From the NCBI GenBank assembly GCA_902578935.1, contig CACHEU010000002.1:1-64000 (forward strand): a stretch of 64,000 bases of DNA. The letters run 5' to 3'. Of the stretch, positions 18,147 through 28,488 are shown piece by piece. Numbering within the stretch: position 1 is the stretch's first letter; each line of letters opens with the position of its first letter. A program made the translations under genes and the position numbers. The DNA is from an uncultured Pelagibacteraceae bacterium (GTDB lineage: Bacteria > Pseudomonadota > Alphaproteobacteria > Pelagibacterales > Pelagibacteraceae). A model generated the notes under the pieces. It made no database searches. It had not been told where the DNA came from and saw nothing but the letters and a program-made list of their open reading frames with translations.

Positions 18147-20129
18147 TTATTTTTTAACCTTTGCTTTTACTGTCTTAACGATATCATCACTAGTTAAATT
18201 AAATAATTTATAAATGTCTTTATATGGAGCGCTTTTTCCAAATGTGGACATTCCAAGTGTAACACCATCTTTCCCAACCACACTCTTCCAACCTGATTGA
18301 CTTGAAGCTTCAATTGAGACTTTAAAAGTATCTTTGCCAAGAATTTCATCTTTATAATTCTCATTTTGATTTTGGAATAGATCGTAACAAGGAACAGAAA
18401 TGACCTTTGAGTTTATATTCAACCCTCTAAGTTTTTCTTGAGCTTCCAAAGCAATTTCAACTTCGGACCCCGAAGCGATTAACGATACATCGACGTTGTC
18501 TGAGGTTTTTCTCAAAACATATGCACCTTTAGAGCACATGTTTTCACCAGCACTGTGTTCACTAACGTAAGGTAATTTTTGTCTAGACAAAGCTATTGCG
18601 CTTGGGTTGCTTTTGCTTTTTAAAGCAATCTCCCAACATTCAAGAGTTTCATTGATATCAGCAGGTCTGAATACATTTAAATTCGGTATCGCTCTTAGAT
18701 GTTCCAATTGTTCTATAGGTTGATGGGTTGGCCCATCCTCTCCTAATCCAATAGAGTCATGTGAAAAAATATAAATTACTCTCAATTTCATAATAGCCGA
18801 TAATCTCATTGAAGGTTTTAAGTAATCTGAGAAAATCAGGAAGGTTCCGCCAAATGGAATTAAACAACCGTATAGGGCCAGACCATTCATAACGCCCGCC
18901 ATTGCATGTTCCCTGACACCGTAATGAATATAATTTCCTGAAAAATTTTTAGAAGTAATAACTTTTGAGTTTTCAGTTTTTGTATTATTTGATCCACTCA
19001 GATCTGCAGATCCGCCGATTAATTCTGGCAAAGCATTAGATATAGTGTTGATAACAGAAGAGGAGGATTGTCTTGTTGCCATTTTTGGTTTTGTCTGAAA
19101 AAATTTTAATTTTTCATCGCCAAATATTTTGTCTAATTCTATTGGCAACTCTCCTTTTATTAATCTCTCATATTCTTCTTTAAGTTTGGTATTTTTTTTA
19201 CCTAGAACATTATTCCATTCCTCTTCAAGCTTCTCTCCTTTGCTACCTATTTCTCTCCAAGATTCAATTAGCCCTTCAGGAATATCAAAAGGTTCATGTT
19301 TCCATTTAAGTTTTTTTCTTACTAATTTTATTTCATCATCTCCCAGGGGAGCGCCGTGAGAAGATGCTTTGCCAGATTTATTTGGAGAACCAAATCCTAT
19401 TATGGTTTTACAAGATATTATTGATGGTTTTTTTGATTTAGTGGTTTTTTTAATCGCATTAAAAATTTCCTTAAAATTATGTCCATTTATTTCTTGAAAA
19501 GACCATCCGTAACTTTCAAATCTTTTTTTATAGTTGTCAGAAACACTTAATGAAGTTGGTCCATCTATTGAGATTTTATTATTGTCAAAGAAAACGATTA
19601 AATTTTTTAAATTTAAATGACCAGCCAAACTCATCGCTTCGTGACTAATACCTTCCATTAAGTCGCCATCACTAGCAATAACGTAGGTTTTATTATTGAT
19701 CAGGTCTGAACCAAATCTTTTTTTTAAAATCTCTTGGGCAATTGCCATCCCGACTGAATTAGTTAGACCCTGGCCTAAAGGACCAGTTGTTGTTTCAATA
19801 CCAGAGTTTTTTTCGTATTCCGGATGTCCAGCGCAAATTGAATTTAATTGTCTAAAATTTTTTATGTCTTCTAATTTAATTTTTTTATAACCCGTAAGAT
19901 AAAGAAGTGAATACAAAAGCATCGATCCATGCCCTGCAGACAAAATAAATCTGTCTCTATTTATCCAGCTGGGATTTTTTGGATTAAACCGGAGGTAGTA
20001 TTTAAATAGTACAGTTGCAACATCAGCCATTCCCATCGGCATGCCAGGGTGTCCAGAATTTGCTTTCTGAACAGCATCAATCGATAAAAATCTTATAGCG
20101 TTTGATAAATCTTTTAATTTTGGATCCAC
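18147..20129 (-). CDS. tkt: Transketolase
   Basis: NAIRFLSIDAVQKANSGHPGMPMGMAD; SAGHGSMLLYSLLYL; GHNFKEI; GVREHAMAGVMNGL. Confidence 0.96.
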   Translation of the reverse strand: MDPKLKDLSNAIRFLSIDAVQKANSGHPGMPMGMADVATVLFKYYLRFNPKNPSWINRDRFILSAGHGSMLLYSLLYLTGYKKIKLEDIKNFRQLNSICAGHPEYEKNSGIETTTGPLGQGLTNSVGMAIAQEILKKRFGSDLINNKTYVIASDGDLMEGISHEAMSLAGHLNLKNLIVFFDNNKISIDGPTSLSVSDNYKKRFESYGWSFQEINGHNFKEIFNAIKKTTKSKKPSIISCKTIIGFGSPNKSGKASSHGAPLGDDEIKLVRKKLKWKHEPFDIPEGLIESWREIGSKGEKLEEEWNNVLGKKNTKLKEEYERLIKGELPIELDKIFGDEKLKFFQTKPKMATRQSSSSVINTISNALPELIGGSADLSGSNNTKTENSKVITSKNFSGNYIHYGVREHAMAGVMNGLALYGCLIPFGGTFLIFSDYLKPSMRLSAIMKLRVIYIFSHDSIGLGEDGPTHQPIEQLEHLRAIPNLNVFRPADINETLECWEIALKSKSNPSAIALSRQKLPYVSEHSAGENMCSKGAYVLRKTSDNVDVSLIASGSEVEIALEAQEKLRGLNINSKVISVPCYDLFQNQNENYKDEILGKDTFKVSIEASSQSGWKSVVGKDGVTLGMSTFGKSAPYKDIYKLFNLTSDDIVKTVKAKVKK

Positions 20130-20190
20130 TTATAAATTACCTATATAGACTTCGATCGATGATATCAATAATATGATATAAAAAATTACG

Positions 20191-20514
20191 ATGGAAAGTC
20201 TATACAACAAAGAAAAGAAACTTGAAACAGTTTTAGAAAAACTAAAAAATTTAAGTGGTTCACCGAGTGTTTACGAGGGAGAGTTGGAGCAGCTTTATGT
20301 GGAAAAGAATCAATTACAAAGCGAAAAAATAGAAATTGAAGGGAAGTATAATGACTTACTTTTGAAATATAATGAGTTAAAAGAGCAGATAAAAAAAATG
20401 GAAGAGGAACAAAAAAAAACAAAACGAATGCAGGACAAATTCAATCAAGATATTGAGGAATTGGGCGAGGAAACTGATTCTTTAGTAGAGGAAATAGAAA
20501 AATGGCAAATATAA
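20191..20514 (+). CDS. Small coiled-coil protein (DUF4164-like) upstream of zapA
   Basis: 107-aa Glu/Lys-rich coiled coil; position between tkt and zapA. Confidence 0.6.
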   Translation: MESLYNKEKKLETVLEKLKNLSGSPSVYEGELEQLYVEKNQLQSEKIEIEGKYNDLLLKYNELKEQIKKMEEEQKKTKRMQDKFNQDIEELGEETDSLVEEIEKWQI

Positions 20515-20948
20515 ACATTAAATTTAACAACAAAGATTATTTGTTGTCCTGTGATGATGGACAAGAAGAAGACTTGAAAAATCTTACTAAATTTTTGGAT
20601 AAAAAATATTCAAGCCTTAGAGAAAAACTCGGCAATATTGGAGAAAATAAGCTTTTGCTTATAACGGCAATTCAGGTGATAGATGATTACTTTGATTTAA
20701 AAAAAAGAGTAGTATCTCAAAAGGATAACTTTGAAAATTTATCCTCAAAATTTAAGGAAATGAAATCTTTAGTCATAAATTATAAAGAAGGTAAAGAAAC
20801 AGAAATATCTAAACTGAATGCAGAATTAGATAAATTCAAAAAAATGGTAGAAGAAAGCCAGTCCATATATGAGAGCATGTTAGATAAAACTACTCAATCC
20901 TTAGAGGAAATAATCAAAAATACTGAGACCGGTTCCAAGGTTCAGTAA
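20502..20948 (+). CDS. zapA: Cell division protein ZapA
   Basis: MANINIKFNNKDYLLSCDDGQEEDLKNLTKFLDKKYSS...LLITAIQVIDDYFDLKK. Confidence 0.85.
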   Translation: MANINIKFNNKDYLLSCDDGQEEDLKNLTKFLDKKYSSLREKLGNIGENKLLLITAIQVIDDYFDLKKRVVSQKDNFENLSSKFKEMKSLVINYKEGKETEISKLNAELDKFKKMVEESQSIYESMLDKTTQSLEEIIKNTETGSKVQ

Positions 20949-21497
20949 ATGCTGTCCAAAGAAAAGGTAAGAAAAAAGTTTCATTTAATTAGAAAAAGAA
21001 AATATTTTTCAGTAGACAAAAATTATTTTAAGCCACTAATTCATCTAATAAATAGAAAAAAAAAGAAAAATCTCTCTTTGTACTATCCTTCTAATTATGA
21101 GGTAGATACTATAAAGTTATTTGAGGCACTGGAAGAAGCAAACCGTCTTTTAACTTCTCTTCCTGTCATTTCTCACAATGGAACAATGAAATTTGTACAA
21201 TGGAATTTGTCTGATCCTTTACAGGTTAACACATATGGTTTTTTGGAACCCATAAATCAAAAAAAAACAATCTCTCCAGACTTATTCGTAGTTCCTCTTT
21301 TAGCTTATGACAAATTCCATAACCGTTTGGGTTACGGAAAGGGTTATTATGACAGATTTCTAAAAAAACATGCAAAAAAGAAGAAAAATATTTTAACCAT
21401 TGGACTTGCATTTTCTTTTCAAAAATATAAAAAAATTCCAACTTCAAAGCATGATGTAAAATTGGATTATATATTAACAGAGAAAGGTATTTTTTAA
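20949..21497 (+). CDS. fau: 5-formyltetrahydrofolate cyclo-ligase
   Basis: PDLFVVPLLAYDKFHNRLGYGKGYYDRFL signature. Confidence 0.93.
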   Translation: MLSKEKVRKKFHLIRKRKYFSVDKNYFKPLIHLINRKKKKNLSLYYPSNYEVDTIKLFEALEEANRLLTSLPVISHNGTMKFVQWNLSDPLQVNTYGFLEPINQKKTISPDLFVVPLLAYDKFHNRLGYGKGYYDRFLKKHAKKKKNILTIGLAFSFQKYKKIPTSKHDVKLDYILTEKGIF

Positions 21498-21503
21498 TCT
21501 ATT

Positions 21504-22313
21504 ATGAATATATTAGTTTTAGGAGACGTTGTGGGCCCTTCTGGCATGAAAGCTGTAAAAGAAAAATTACCTGCATTAATAAAAGAAAAAAAAGTAGATT
21601 TTACAATAGTGAACGGGGAAAATGCTGCTGATAGCGGAGTAGGAATTAGCAAGCAAAACACAGAAGATTTATTTAATGCCGGAACAGATGTAATTACATC
21701 TGGAAATCATATCTGGGACGAAAAAGAGACAATGCAATTTATCACTCAAGAAAAAAGATTGCTAAGACCAGAGAATTCAATAAAGCCAGCACCTGGCGAA
21801 GGCTTAGGTATTTATAATTCAAAAAATAATAAAAAAATTGCAGTTGTAAATTTAATGGGCAATATTTTTATGAAAAAGAGCGAAGATGTTTTTCAAGCAG
21901 CAAAAAAATTTATAGCAAATATTAAGTTAAAAAAAGATGCTGATTTTATAGTTGTCGACATGCATGGAGAGATAACTAGTGAAAAAATGGCAATGGGCTA
22001 TTTATTTGATGGAAAAGTTACAATGGTTGTTGGAACTCACACCCACGTTCCCACCTCTGATCATAGAATTATGGAGAAAGGAACCGCCTATCAAACAGAC
22101 CTTGGTATGTGCGGAGATTATAACTCAGTTATAGGAATGAATAGAGATAATTCGCTAAAAAAATTTTTAAAAGATTCTTCAGCAAAAAAACATTTTCCTG
22201 CCTTGGGAGAAGCTACGATTTCAGGGCTGATTGTTACAGCTGACGAAAAAACTGGTTTAGCTAAAAAAATTCAACCAATTATTTTAGGCGGATCTTTGGA
22301 GAAAAGAATATAA
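21504..22313 (+). CDS. ymdB: YmdB-family metallophosphoesterase
   Basis: MNILVLGDVVGPSGMKAV; VNGENAADSGVGI; TSGNHIWDEKE; VGTHTHVPTSD. Confidence 0.92.
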   Translation: MNILVLGDVVGPSGMKAVKEKLPALIKEKKVDFTIVNGENAADSGVGISKQNTEDLFNAGTDVITSGNHIWDEKETMQFITQEKRLLRPENSIKPAPGEGLGIYNSKNNKKIAVVNLMGNIFMKKSEDVFQAAKKFIANIKLKKDADFIVVDMHGEITSEKMAMGYLFDGKVTMVVGTHTHVPTSDHRIMEKGTAYQTDLGMCGDYNSVIGMNRDNSLKKFLKDSSAKKHFPALGEATISGLIVTADEKTGLAKKIQPIILGGSLEKRI

Positions 22314-22316
22314 GAA

Positions 22317-23036
22317 ATGGCTGGTCATTCACATTGGGCAGGAATTAAACACAAAAAGGGAAGACAGGATAAAATAAGGTCAAAAATCTTTTCAAAAATT
22401 TCTAGAGAAATTACAGTTGCCGCGAAACTTGGTTCAAAAGATCCAGACACAAACCACCGATTAAGAGCAGCAATTGAGTCTGCCAAAGAAGCCAATATGC
22501 CTAAAGACAATATTAATAGAGCAATCAAAAAATCTGAAACAGACAAAAATGAAAATTTTGAAAATTTAAGATACGAGGGTTTTGGTCCAAAAAATATCGC
22601 TTTAATAATCGAAGCTTTAACTGATAATAAAAATAGAACAGCCACCAAGATAAGAACAGCTCTACAGAAATTTGGTGGTAACCTAGGAAGTTCTGGATCA
22701 ACAACTCATTTTTTCGATAATTGTGGAATAATACAAATCTCCAATAAAAATATATCAGATGAACAGGCATTAGATTTTGCTGCAAAAGTAGGGGCCAAGG
22801 ATTGCTTTAGTTATAAAGATTTTCATGAAATAATTACCACTAAAGAGGATTTTTACAAAATTAAAATTGAAGCAGAAAAATTAATAAAAAATTTAACTTA
22901 CTCAGGCATAGAATGGAGACCCAAGAGTTCAGTAAATTTAAAGAATGGAGAAGAAAAAGAAATAGAGAGTATGCTTGAATTACTGGAAGACGAAGATGAT
23001 GTTCAAAAGGTTTTTCATAATTGCAAATTTTTTTGA
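22317..23036 (+). CDS. yebC: YebC/PmpR family DNA-binding regulatory protein
   Basis: MAGHSHWAGIKHKKGRQDKIRSKIFSKISREI. Confidence 0.95.
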   Translation: MAGHSHWAGIKHKKGRQDKIRSKIFSKISREITVAAKLGSKDPDTNHRLRAAIESAKEANMPKDNINRAIKKSETDKNENFENLRYEGFGPKNIALIIEALTDNKNRTATKIRTALQKFGGNLGSSGSTTHFFDNCGIIQISNKNISDEQALDFAAKVGAKDCFSYKDFHEIITTKEDFYKIKIEAEKLIKNLTYSGIEWRPKSSVNLKNGEEKEIESMLELLEDEDDVQKVFHNCKFF

Positions 23037-23046
23037 AGGATTTTAG

Positions 23047-23535
23047 ATGAGAATAATTGGGATAGATCCAGGATTAAGCGGCGGTATTGCAATACTAGAT
23101 GATTTAAAAATTTTTGATTTATTTGATATGCCAATCATGTCTGAAGGAAAAAAAAATAAAAATCAGTTAAATAGTGCTCAATTAGTTAACATAATAAAAA
23201 AACATATAATTTCAGGAAACACATTTGTAATAGTTGAACAAGTCAGCGCCATGCCCGGCCAAGGCGTTACAAGCATGTTCAACTTTGGACAAACTTTTGG
23301 GTCTATCAAGGGTATCTGCGCGGCATTAAATTTACCCATTTTTTATGTTAGACCGGCAAAATGGAAGAAACATTTTGAGCTCATTAATTCTTCCAAAGAT
23401 GCTAGCAGGACAAAAGTGATAGAAATGTACCCTTCCATATCAGGCAGATTAAGCAGAAAGAAAGATGTTAACAAAGCCGATGCTATTTTAATCGCAAGAT
23501 ACTTTAGAGACTGTCGTGGTCAGTTTAATGAGTAA
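23047..23535 (+). CDS. RuvC-like Holliday junction resolvase (phage-type variant)
   Basis: MRIIGIDPGLSGGIAILD; VIVEQVSAMPGQGVTSMFNFGQTFGSIKGI; RPAKWKKHF; ADAILIARY; follows yebC. Confidence 0.8.
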   Translation: MRIIGIDPGLSGGIAILDDLKIFDLFDMPIMSEGKKNKNQLNSAQLVNIIKKHIISGNTFVIVEQVSAMPGQGVTSMFNFGQTFGSIKGICAALNLPIFYVRPAKWKKHFELINSSKDASRTKVIEMYPSISGRLSRKKDVNKADAILIARYFRDCRGQFNE

Positions 23536-23600
23536 ATTTATCCAAAATTATTAAATTTAAGTGCCAAATTGATGACACATTCTCCACGTAATCAACCACA

Positions 23601-24281
23601 ATGGAACAAGAAATTGCAACTCAAGTTGTTGGCCTAGGTGGCACGAATGATTTTTCACTTTGGCAACTTTTTTTAAGAGCCGATTTTGTAGTTAAAACAG
23701 TAATTTTACTTCTTATTGCAAGCTCTATTTTTTCATGGACATTAATATTTGATAAAATAAGATTGTTTAGAAGAATAGATCAATCAACTAAGTCCTTCGA
23801 AGATAAATTTTGGAAATCAAAATCAGCTGAATCATTTTACAAAAGTCTACCAAACAAAACAGACGATCCTTTAACTATAATTTTTAAGTCTGCAATGTCA
23901 GAATTAATCAAAACAAAATCTAAATCGTCAGCAGTTCAAAGCGCTAGGGTGGAGAGGGTTCTAGAAGTTTCCACAGATAATCAGTTGAAGAGCATTGAGA
24001 AAAACTTTACTTATCTTGCTACTATTGGATCCACAGCTCCTTTTATTGGATTGTTCGGAACGGTTTGGGGAATCATGAACTCTTTTCAATCCATAGCAAT
24101 TTCTAGAAATACAAGCTTGGCTATTGTTGCACCAGGAATTGCAGAAGCACTATTTGCTACCGCACTAGGTTTATTAGCCGCAATACCTGCTGTAATTGCT
24201 TACAACAAATTTAACAGCGATTCACAAAGATATTTTTCTAGAGTTGATAATTTTTCTAAAAGATTTTTGTCGATAATTTAA
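23601..24281 (+). CDS. tolQ: TolQ
   Basis: ATIGSTAPFIGLFGTVWGIMNSFQSIA...PGIAEALFATALGLLAAIPAVIAYN. Confidence 0.95.
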   Translation: MEQEIATQVVGLGGTNDFSLWQLFLRADFVVKTVILLLIASSIFSWTLIFDKIRLFRRIDQSTKSFEDKFWKSKSAESFYKSLPNKTDDPLTIIFKSAMSELIKTKSKSSAVQSARVERVLEVSTDNQLKSIEKNFTYLATIGSTAPFIGLFGTVWGIMNSFQSIAISRNTSLAIVAPGIAEALFATALGLLAAIPAVIAYNKFNSDSQRYFSRVDNFSKRFLSII

Positions 24282-24286
24282 TTTAT

Positions 24287-24700
24287 ATGGCCTTCATAAT
24301 TAACCGCTCAAAAAAAGAACCAATGAGCGAAATAAATGTTACTCCGTTCGTAGATGTTATGCTCGTACTTTTAATTATATTTATGGTGACAGCACCATTA
24401 TTAACCGTCGGAGTTCAAGTTGATTTACCAGAATCGGCAGCAGATTCTTTGCCTGATGACCAAGAACCTTTGACAATAACCATTAATTCTAAGGGAGAGA
24501 TATTTATTCAAGAACATAAGGTAACTTTTCAAAAAGTAGTTCCTAAATTATTGGCAATATCTAAAAATAGAACAGATACCAGAATTTATGTTAGAGGCGA
24601 TAAAACAATAAATTATGGGAGAGTTCTAGAAGTTATGGGAAGGTTATCCGGTGCAGGATTTTCTAAGGTGGCGCTAATATCGGAACCTTATAAAAATTAA
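24287..24700 (+). CDS. tolR: TolR (ExbD/TolR)
   Basis: PMSEINVTPFVDVMLVLLIIFMVTAPLLTVGVQVDLP. Confidence 0.95.
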   Translation: MAFIINRSKKEPMSEINVTPFVDVMLVLLIIFMVTAPLLTVGVQVDLPESAADSLPDDQEPLTITINSKGEIFIQEHKVTFQKVVPKLLAISKNRTDTRIYVRGDKTINYGRVLEVMGRLSGAGFSKVALISEPYKN

Positions 24701-24706
24701 TGTTTT

Positions 24707-25513
24707 ATGAGCAGAGGTTTACTATTTTCTATTCTTTTTCATACCTTTGTTATTTCTATGACTGCTTTGACTTTACCTTTTATGTTACGAAATCCAGTTG
24801 ATTTACCACCAATAGTTTCAGTGGAATTTATTCAAATTACAGACAAAACAAATATTCCTTTTGCGCCTAAAGCAAGAGAAATATTAGAAAAAGTAAAAAA
24901 AGAAGAAAAGAGAGTAGTGTCCGAACAGGCACCTCCAGCAGATAAAGCTAAAGAAAAGCCAGATAGAATACCAATGCCTGAAGATAAAAAAGAGATTAAA
25001 AAAATAGTAAAGAAAAAACAAAACCCAGAGGAAATAAAACCTCAAATAAGGCAGGCTTCAGAGTTTGAAAAAAAAGAATTGTTTGATCCTGACCAAATTG
25101 CAGCTTTAATAGACAAAGCTAAAGAGGAACAGGCGGAAACTAAAAAGAAGTCAAATAAATTGACACAAAGCAGTGTTAAAAATTCTTTTGCTAGAGGGCT
25201 CTCTTTGTCAGAAGAAGATGCTTTAAGAGCTCAAATTTTTGGTTGTTGGAGCGTACCTTTAGGACTACCTTATGATGAAAAATTACTTGTTAGAATTAAA
25301 CTTAAATTAAAACAGGATGGCACCATATTGAAATCTGAGATTCTGGATCACGAAAGAATGAATACTCCTGGACAAAGCTTTTATAGGGTTTTAGCAGAAA
25401 GTGCTTTAAGAGCTGTAAGGATTTGTCAGCCGCTAAAAGTTCCACCAACAGGATACGAAAGGTGGAAAGATCTACAACTTAATTTTGATCCTACGGAGAT
25501 GTTGAAAGGTTAA
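24707..25513 (+). CDS. tolA: TolA-like energy transducer
   Basis: N-terminal TM, Lys/Glu-rich stalk, C-terminal [17 protein letters not shown]; between tolR and tolB. Confidence 0.85.
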   Translation: MSRGLLFSILFHTFVISMTALTLPFMLRNPVDLPPIVSVEFIQITDKTNIPFAPKAREILEKVKKEEKRVVSEQAPPADKAKEKPDRIPMPEDKKEIKKIVKKKQNPEEIKPQIRQASEFEKKELFDPDQIAALIDKAKEEQAETKKKSNKLTQSSVKNSFARGLSLSEEDALRAQIFGCWSVPLGLPYDEKLLVRIKLKLKQDGTILKSEILDHERMNTPGQSFYRVLAESALRAVRICQPLKVPPTGYERWKDLQLNFDPTEMLKG

Positions 25514-25518
25514 AAATT

Positions 25519-26856
25519 ATGAAAAAAATAATTATAATTCTATTATTTTTTATATTTAGTGTTCAAAATGCAAACAGTTTAATTAAAGTTGACATTACAA
25601 GAGGTAACCTGGATCCATTACCCATTGCAGTTTCGCCTTTGCACATTGATGAAAAATCAGAAGATCTTAAAGGGCTAAAAGAGCAAAAGTTAGGTGAAAA
25701 AATTTCAAAAATAGTTGAAAGAAATTTTAAGTCTACCGGATTATTTAACCCTTTAAAAAAAGATGCATTTGTTCAAAAACCAGATATAGCTCATATAAAA
25801 CCAAGATTTGAGGACTGGAGACTTATAAAAGCTCAAGCTTTAGTTACAGGAAAGATATTAGTTAAAGACAAAAAACTAAAAGTTGAATTTAGACTATGGG
25901 ATTTGACAGCAGCAAAAGAAATGATAGCTCTATCTTTTACAACCACACCTACGAATTGGAGAAGAGTTGCTCATATCATTTCGGATAAAATTTATGAGAG
26001 ATTAACTGGAGAAACTGGTTATTTTGATACAAGAATAATATATGTGTCTGAAACCGGGCCAAAAGATCAGCGTATAAAAAAATTAGCTATAATGGACCAA
26101 GATGGTCATGGTACAAAATATCTTACTTTAGGGAATGAATTGGTTTTAACACCAAGATTTAATCCAACAAATCAACTTGTTACTTACATGTCTTATTTTA
26201 AAAATATGCCAAGAGTTTATCTCTTAGATATTGAAACAGGAATACAAGAAGTTGTGGGAAACTTTCCCGGAATGACTTTTGCTCCAAGATTTTCTCCGGA
26301 TGGAAAAAAAATTATTATGAGTTTTGCCAAAGATGGTAATTCGGATATTTATTCAATGGACATGGAAACAAGAAAAGTTGAAAGAATAACTGAGCACTCT
26401 TCAATTGATACATCGCCATCCTATTCCCCAGACGGAAAATATATTGCCTTTAACTCAGACAGAAGTGGGCTACAACAGATTTATGTTATGAGAAGTGATG
26501 GAACACAGGTAAAAAGGGTAACTTTTGGTAAAGGTCTTTACGGCACTCCTGTTTGGTCACCGAGGGGAGATTTAATTGCATTTACAAAAGTTCGTAAAGG
26601 ACGATTCTATATTGGTGTAATGAGATCCGATGGGACTGGAGAAAGATTGCTTACAGAAAATTATTATCAAGAAGCTCCTTCGTGGTCCCCCAATGGAAGA
26701 GTTTTAATTTTTTATAGAGAGACCAAGTCTGATAGTAAGGGTAAAGGGTTTTCAGCGAAGTTATGGTCTATAGATATAACAGGGTACAATGAGAGGATGA
26801 TAAAAACTGAAACTGATGCTTCCGACCCATCCTGGTCCTCATTGCTTTCAAAATAA
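25519..26856 (+). CDS. tolB: TolB beta-propeller
   Basis: Signal peptide; repeated [47 protein letters not shown]. Confidence 0.95.
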   Translation: MKKIIIILLFFIFSVQNANSLIKVDITRGNLDPLPIAVSPLHIDEKSEDLKGLKEQKLGEKISKIVERNFKSTGLFNPLKKDAFVQKPDIAHIKPRFEDWRLIKAQALVTGKILVKDKKLKVEFRLWDLTAAKEMIALSFTTTPTNWRRVAHIISDKIYERLTGETGYFDTRIIYVSETGPKDQRIKKLAIMDQDGHGTKYLTLGNELVLTPRFNPTNQLVTYMSYFKNMPRVYLLDIETGIQEVVGNFPGMTFAPRFSPDGKKIIMSFAKDGNSDIYSMDMETRKVERITEHSSIDTSPSYSPDGKYIAFNSDRSGLQQIYVMRSDGTQVKRVTFGKGLYGTPVWSPRGDLIAFTKVRKGRFYIGVMRSDGTGERLLTENYYQEAPSWSPNGRVLIFYRETKSDSKGKGFSAKLWSIDITGYNERMIKTETDASDPSWSSLLSK

Positions 26857-26935
26857 CATGTTTTTAGGTACAATTTCTACTTGCAAGATTCCTTTAAATT
26901 TGGAATATTACAAAAACCTTAAATATATTTAGGAG

Positions 26936-27421
26936 ATGAAAATGAAGTTTAATAGTGCACTAAGAAATTTTGTTTTAGTTCTATTCAGTACATTGCTTAT
27001 ATCTGCATGTTCTACTGCTAAGAAAGCAGCAGTTGATACTGTTGATGATGTATATACTGGTACAGATACAGTTGAGTATTTAGCAAAAGGTGTTCCTGAT
27101 AGAGTTTTTTTTGCAACTAACAAGTCAAAATTAACTACTAGATCTCGTGACACTTTAAGAAAACAGGCAACTTGGTTAAGAAAAAACAAAGATGTAACCG
27201 TTACACTTGAAGGTCATGCTGACGAAAGAGGAACTAGAGAATATAACTTAGCTTTGGGTGAAAGAAGAGCAAATGCCGCAAAAGATTATTTAATGACTTA
27301 CGGCGTTTCTGGAAAAAGAATTACCGTAATTAGTTATGGTAAAGAGAAGCCGGTTAATCCAGCTTCGACACCACTGGCATGGTCTCAAAACAGAAGATCA
27401 GTTACAGTAAAAACAAACTAA
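26936..27421 (+). CDS. pal: Peptidoglycan-associated lipoprotein Pal
   Basis: Lipobox LISAC; VTLEGHADERGTREYNLALGERRANAAKDYL. Confidence 0.95.
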   Translation: MKMKFNSALRNFVLVLFSTLLISACSTAKKAAVDTVDDVYTGTDTVEYLAKGVPDRVFFATNKSKLTTRSRDTLRKQATWLRKNKDVTVTLEGHADERGTREYNLALGERRANAAKDYLMTYGVSGKRITVISYGKEKPVNPASTPLAWSQNRRSVTVKTN

Positions 27422-27437
27422 GAAGCTTTTAGGATTG

Positions 27438-27479
27438 AAAGACCCTGTTATTCTTGATGAATATCAGGGTCTTTTTTTT
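27438..27479 (+). terminator. Rho-independent terminator after pal
   Basis: AAAGACCCTG/CAGGGTCTTT 10-bp stem (27438-27447 / 27465-27474), inner ATTC/GAAT, followed by T-tract. Confidence 0.88.
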
Positions 27480-27507
27480 GCCATTTTGTACAAATAAAAA
27501 TCATCTA

Positions 27508-28488
27508 ATGATTCTAAAAAAAATTAATTTTTTAGCAAAAATTTTTTTTGTTGCTATTCTTTTTGTGTCCTTTTCAAACAATATTAAAGCTGAAGAAGAA
27601 AGTCAGGATCTACAAGATATTATTCTTAAAATTCAGACCATAGGTAAAGACTTAAAAACTCTAGAAACAGCTTTTTATAAAACACAAGAACTTAAACCAT
27701 CAACCACTTCTTCTGACGGTATAAACGAAGATATCTTAACAAGACATTTACTTAAATTAAATGAGATTGAAGAACAATTTAGAGAAGTGACAAATAAATA
27801 TGAAGAAATTAATTTCAAGATAGATAAATTATCAAATAGAATAACAAAGATGCAATCTGATAATCAGATGAGATTTAACGATATTGAACAATCGGGAGTA
27901 GCTTCAACAGGAACAGAACAACAAAAAGTTGAGAAGAAGAAAAGACTTCCCGGTACCGATTTGCCACAAGATTTAGGCAGAGTTTCTGACACAGATTTAG
28001 AAAATACACAGGAAGTTCAGAAGACCCAATCAGTTGAGACCGCAGGACTTGTAGTAAGTGAAAAAGCAACTAGAAGTGAATCTTTATTACCCAACAAACC
28101 TGCAAAAGAACAATACAATTTTGCAGTAAGTTTCATCAAGGTTGGTGATTATGAAACTGCTGAATTTGCACTAAAGGAATTTATTGATAAAAACAAAGAC
28201 AACGAGTTAGCCGGAAGTGCTCAGTATTGGTATGGAGAAACTTTTAGAATAAGACAGCTTTATCAAGATGCAGCGGCAGCCTATCTCGACGGTTATCAAA
28301 ATTATCCAAAAAGCAAAAAGGCGCCTATAAATTTACTAAAACTTGGGACAACATTGGTTCAACTTGGAGAGAAAGATCAAGGTTGTTTAATGATTCAGGG
28401 TGTGAAAAAACAATATCCAAAAGCCAGCAAGTCTGTGTTACAAAAAGCTGAATATGAAAATAAAAAATTTAAATGTAGCAAAGCTTAA
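27508..28488 (+). CDS. cpoB: CpoB/YbgF cell division coordinator (start corrected from 27454)
   Basis: MILKKINFLAKIFFVAILFVSFSNNIKA signal peptide; C-terminal TPR YNFAVSFIKVGDYETAEFALKEFI; follows pal. Confidence 0.85.
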   Translation: MILKKINFLAKIFFVAILFVSFSNNIKAEEESQDLQDIILKIQTIGKDLKTLETAFYKTQELKPSTTSSDGINEDILTRHLLKLNEIEEQFREVTNKYEEINFKIDKLSNRITKMQSDNQMRFNDIEQSGVASTGTEQQKVEKKKRLPGTDLPQDLGRVSDTDLENTQEVQKTQSVETAGLVVSEKATRSESLLPNKPAKEQYNFAVSFIKVGDYETAEFALKEFIDKNKDNELAGSAQYWYGETFRIRQLYQDAAAAYLDGYQNYPKSKKAPINLLKLGTTLVQLGEKDQGCLMIQGVKKQYPKASKSVLQKAEYENKKFKCSKA

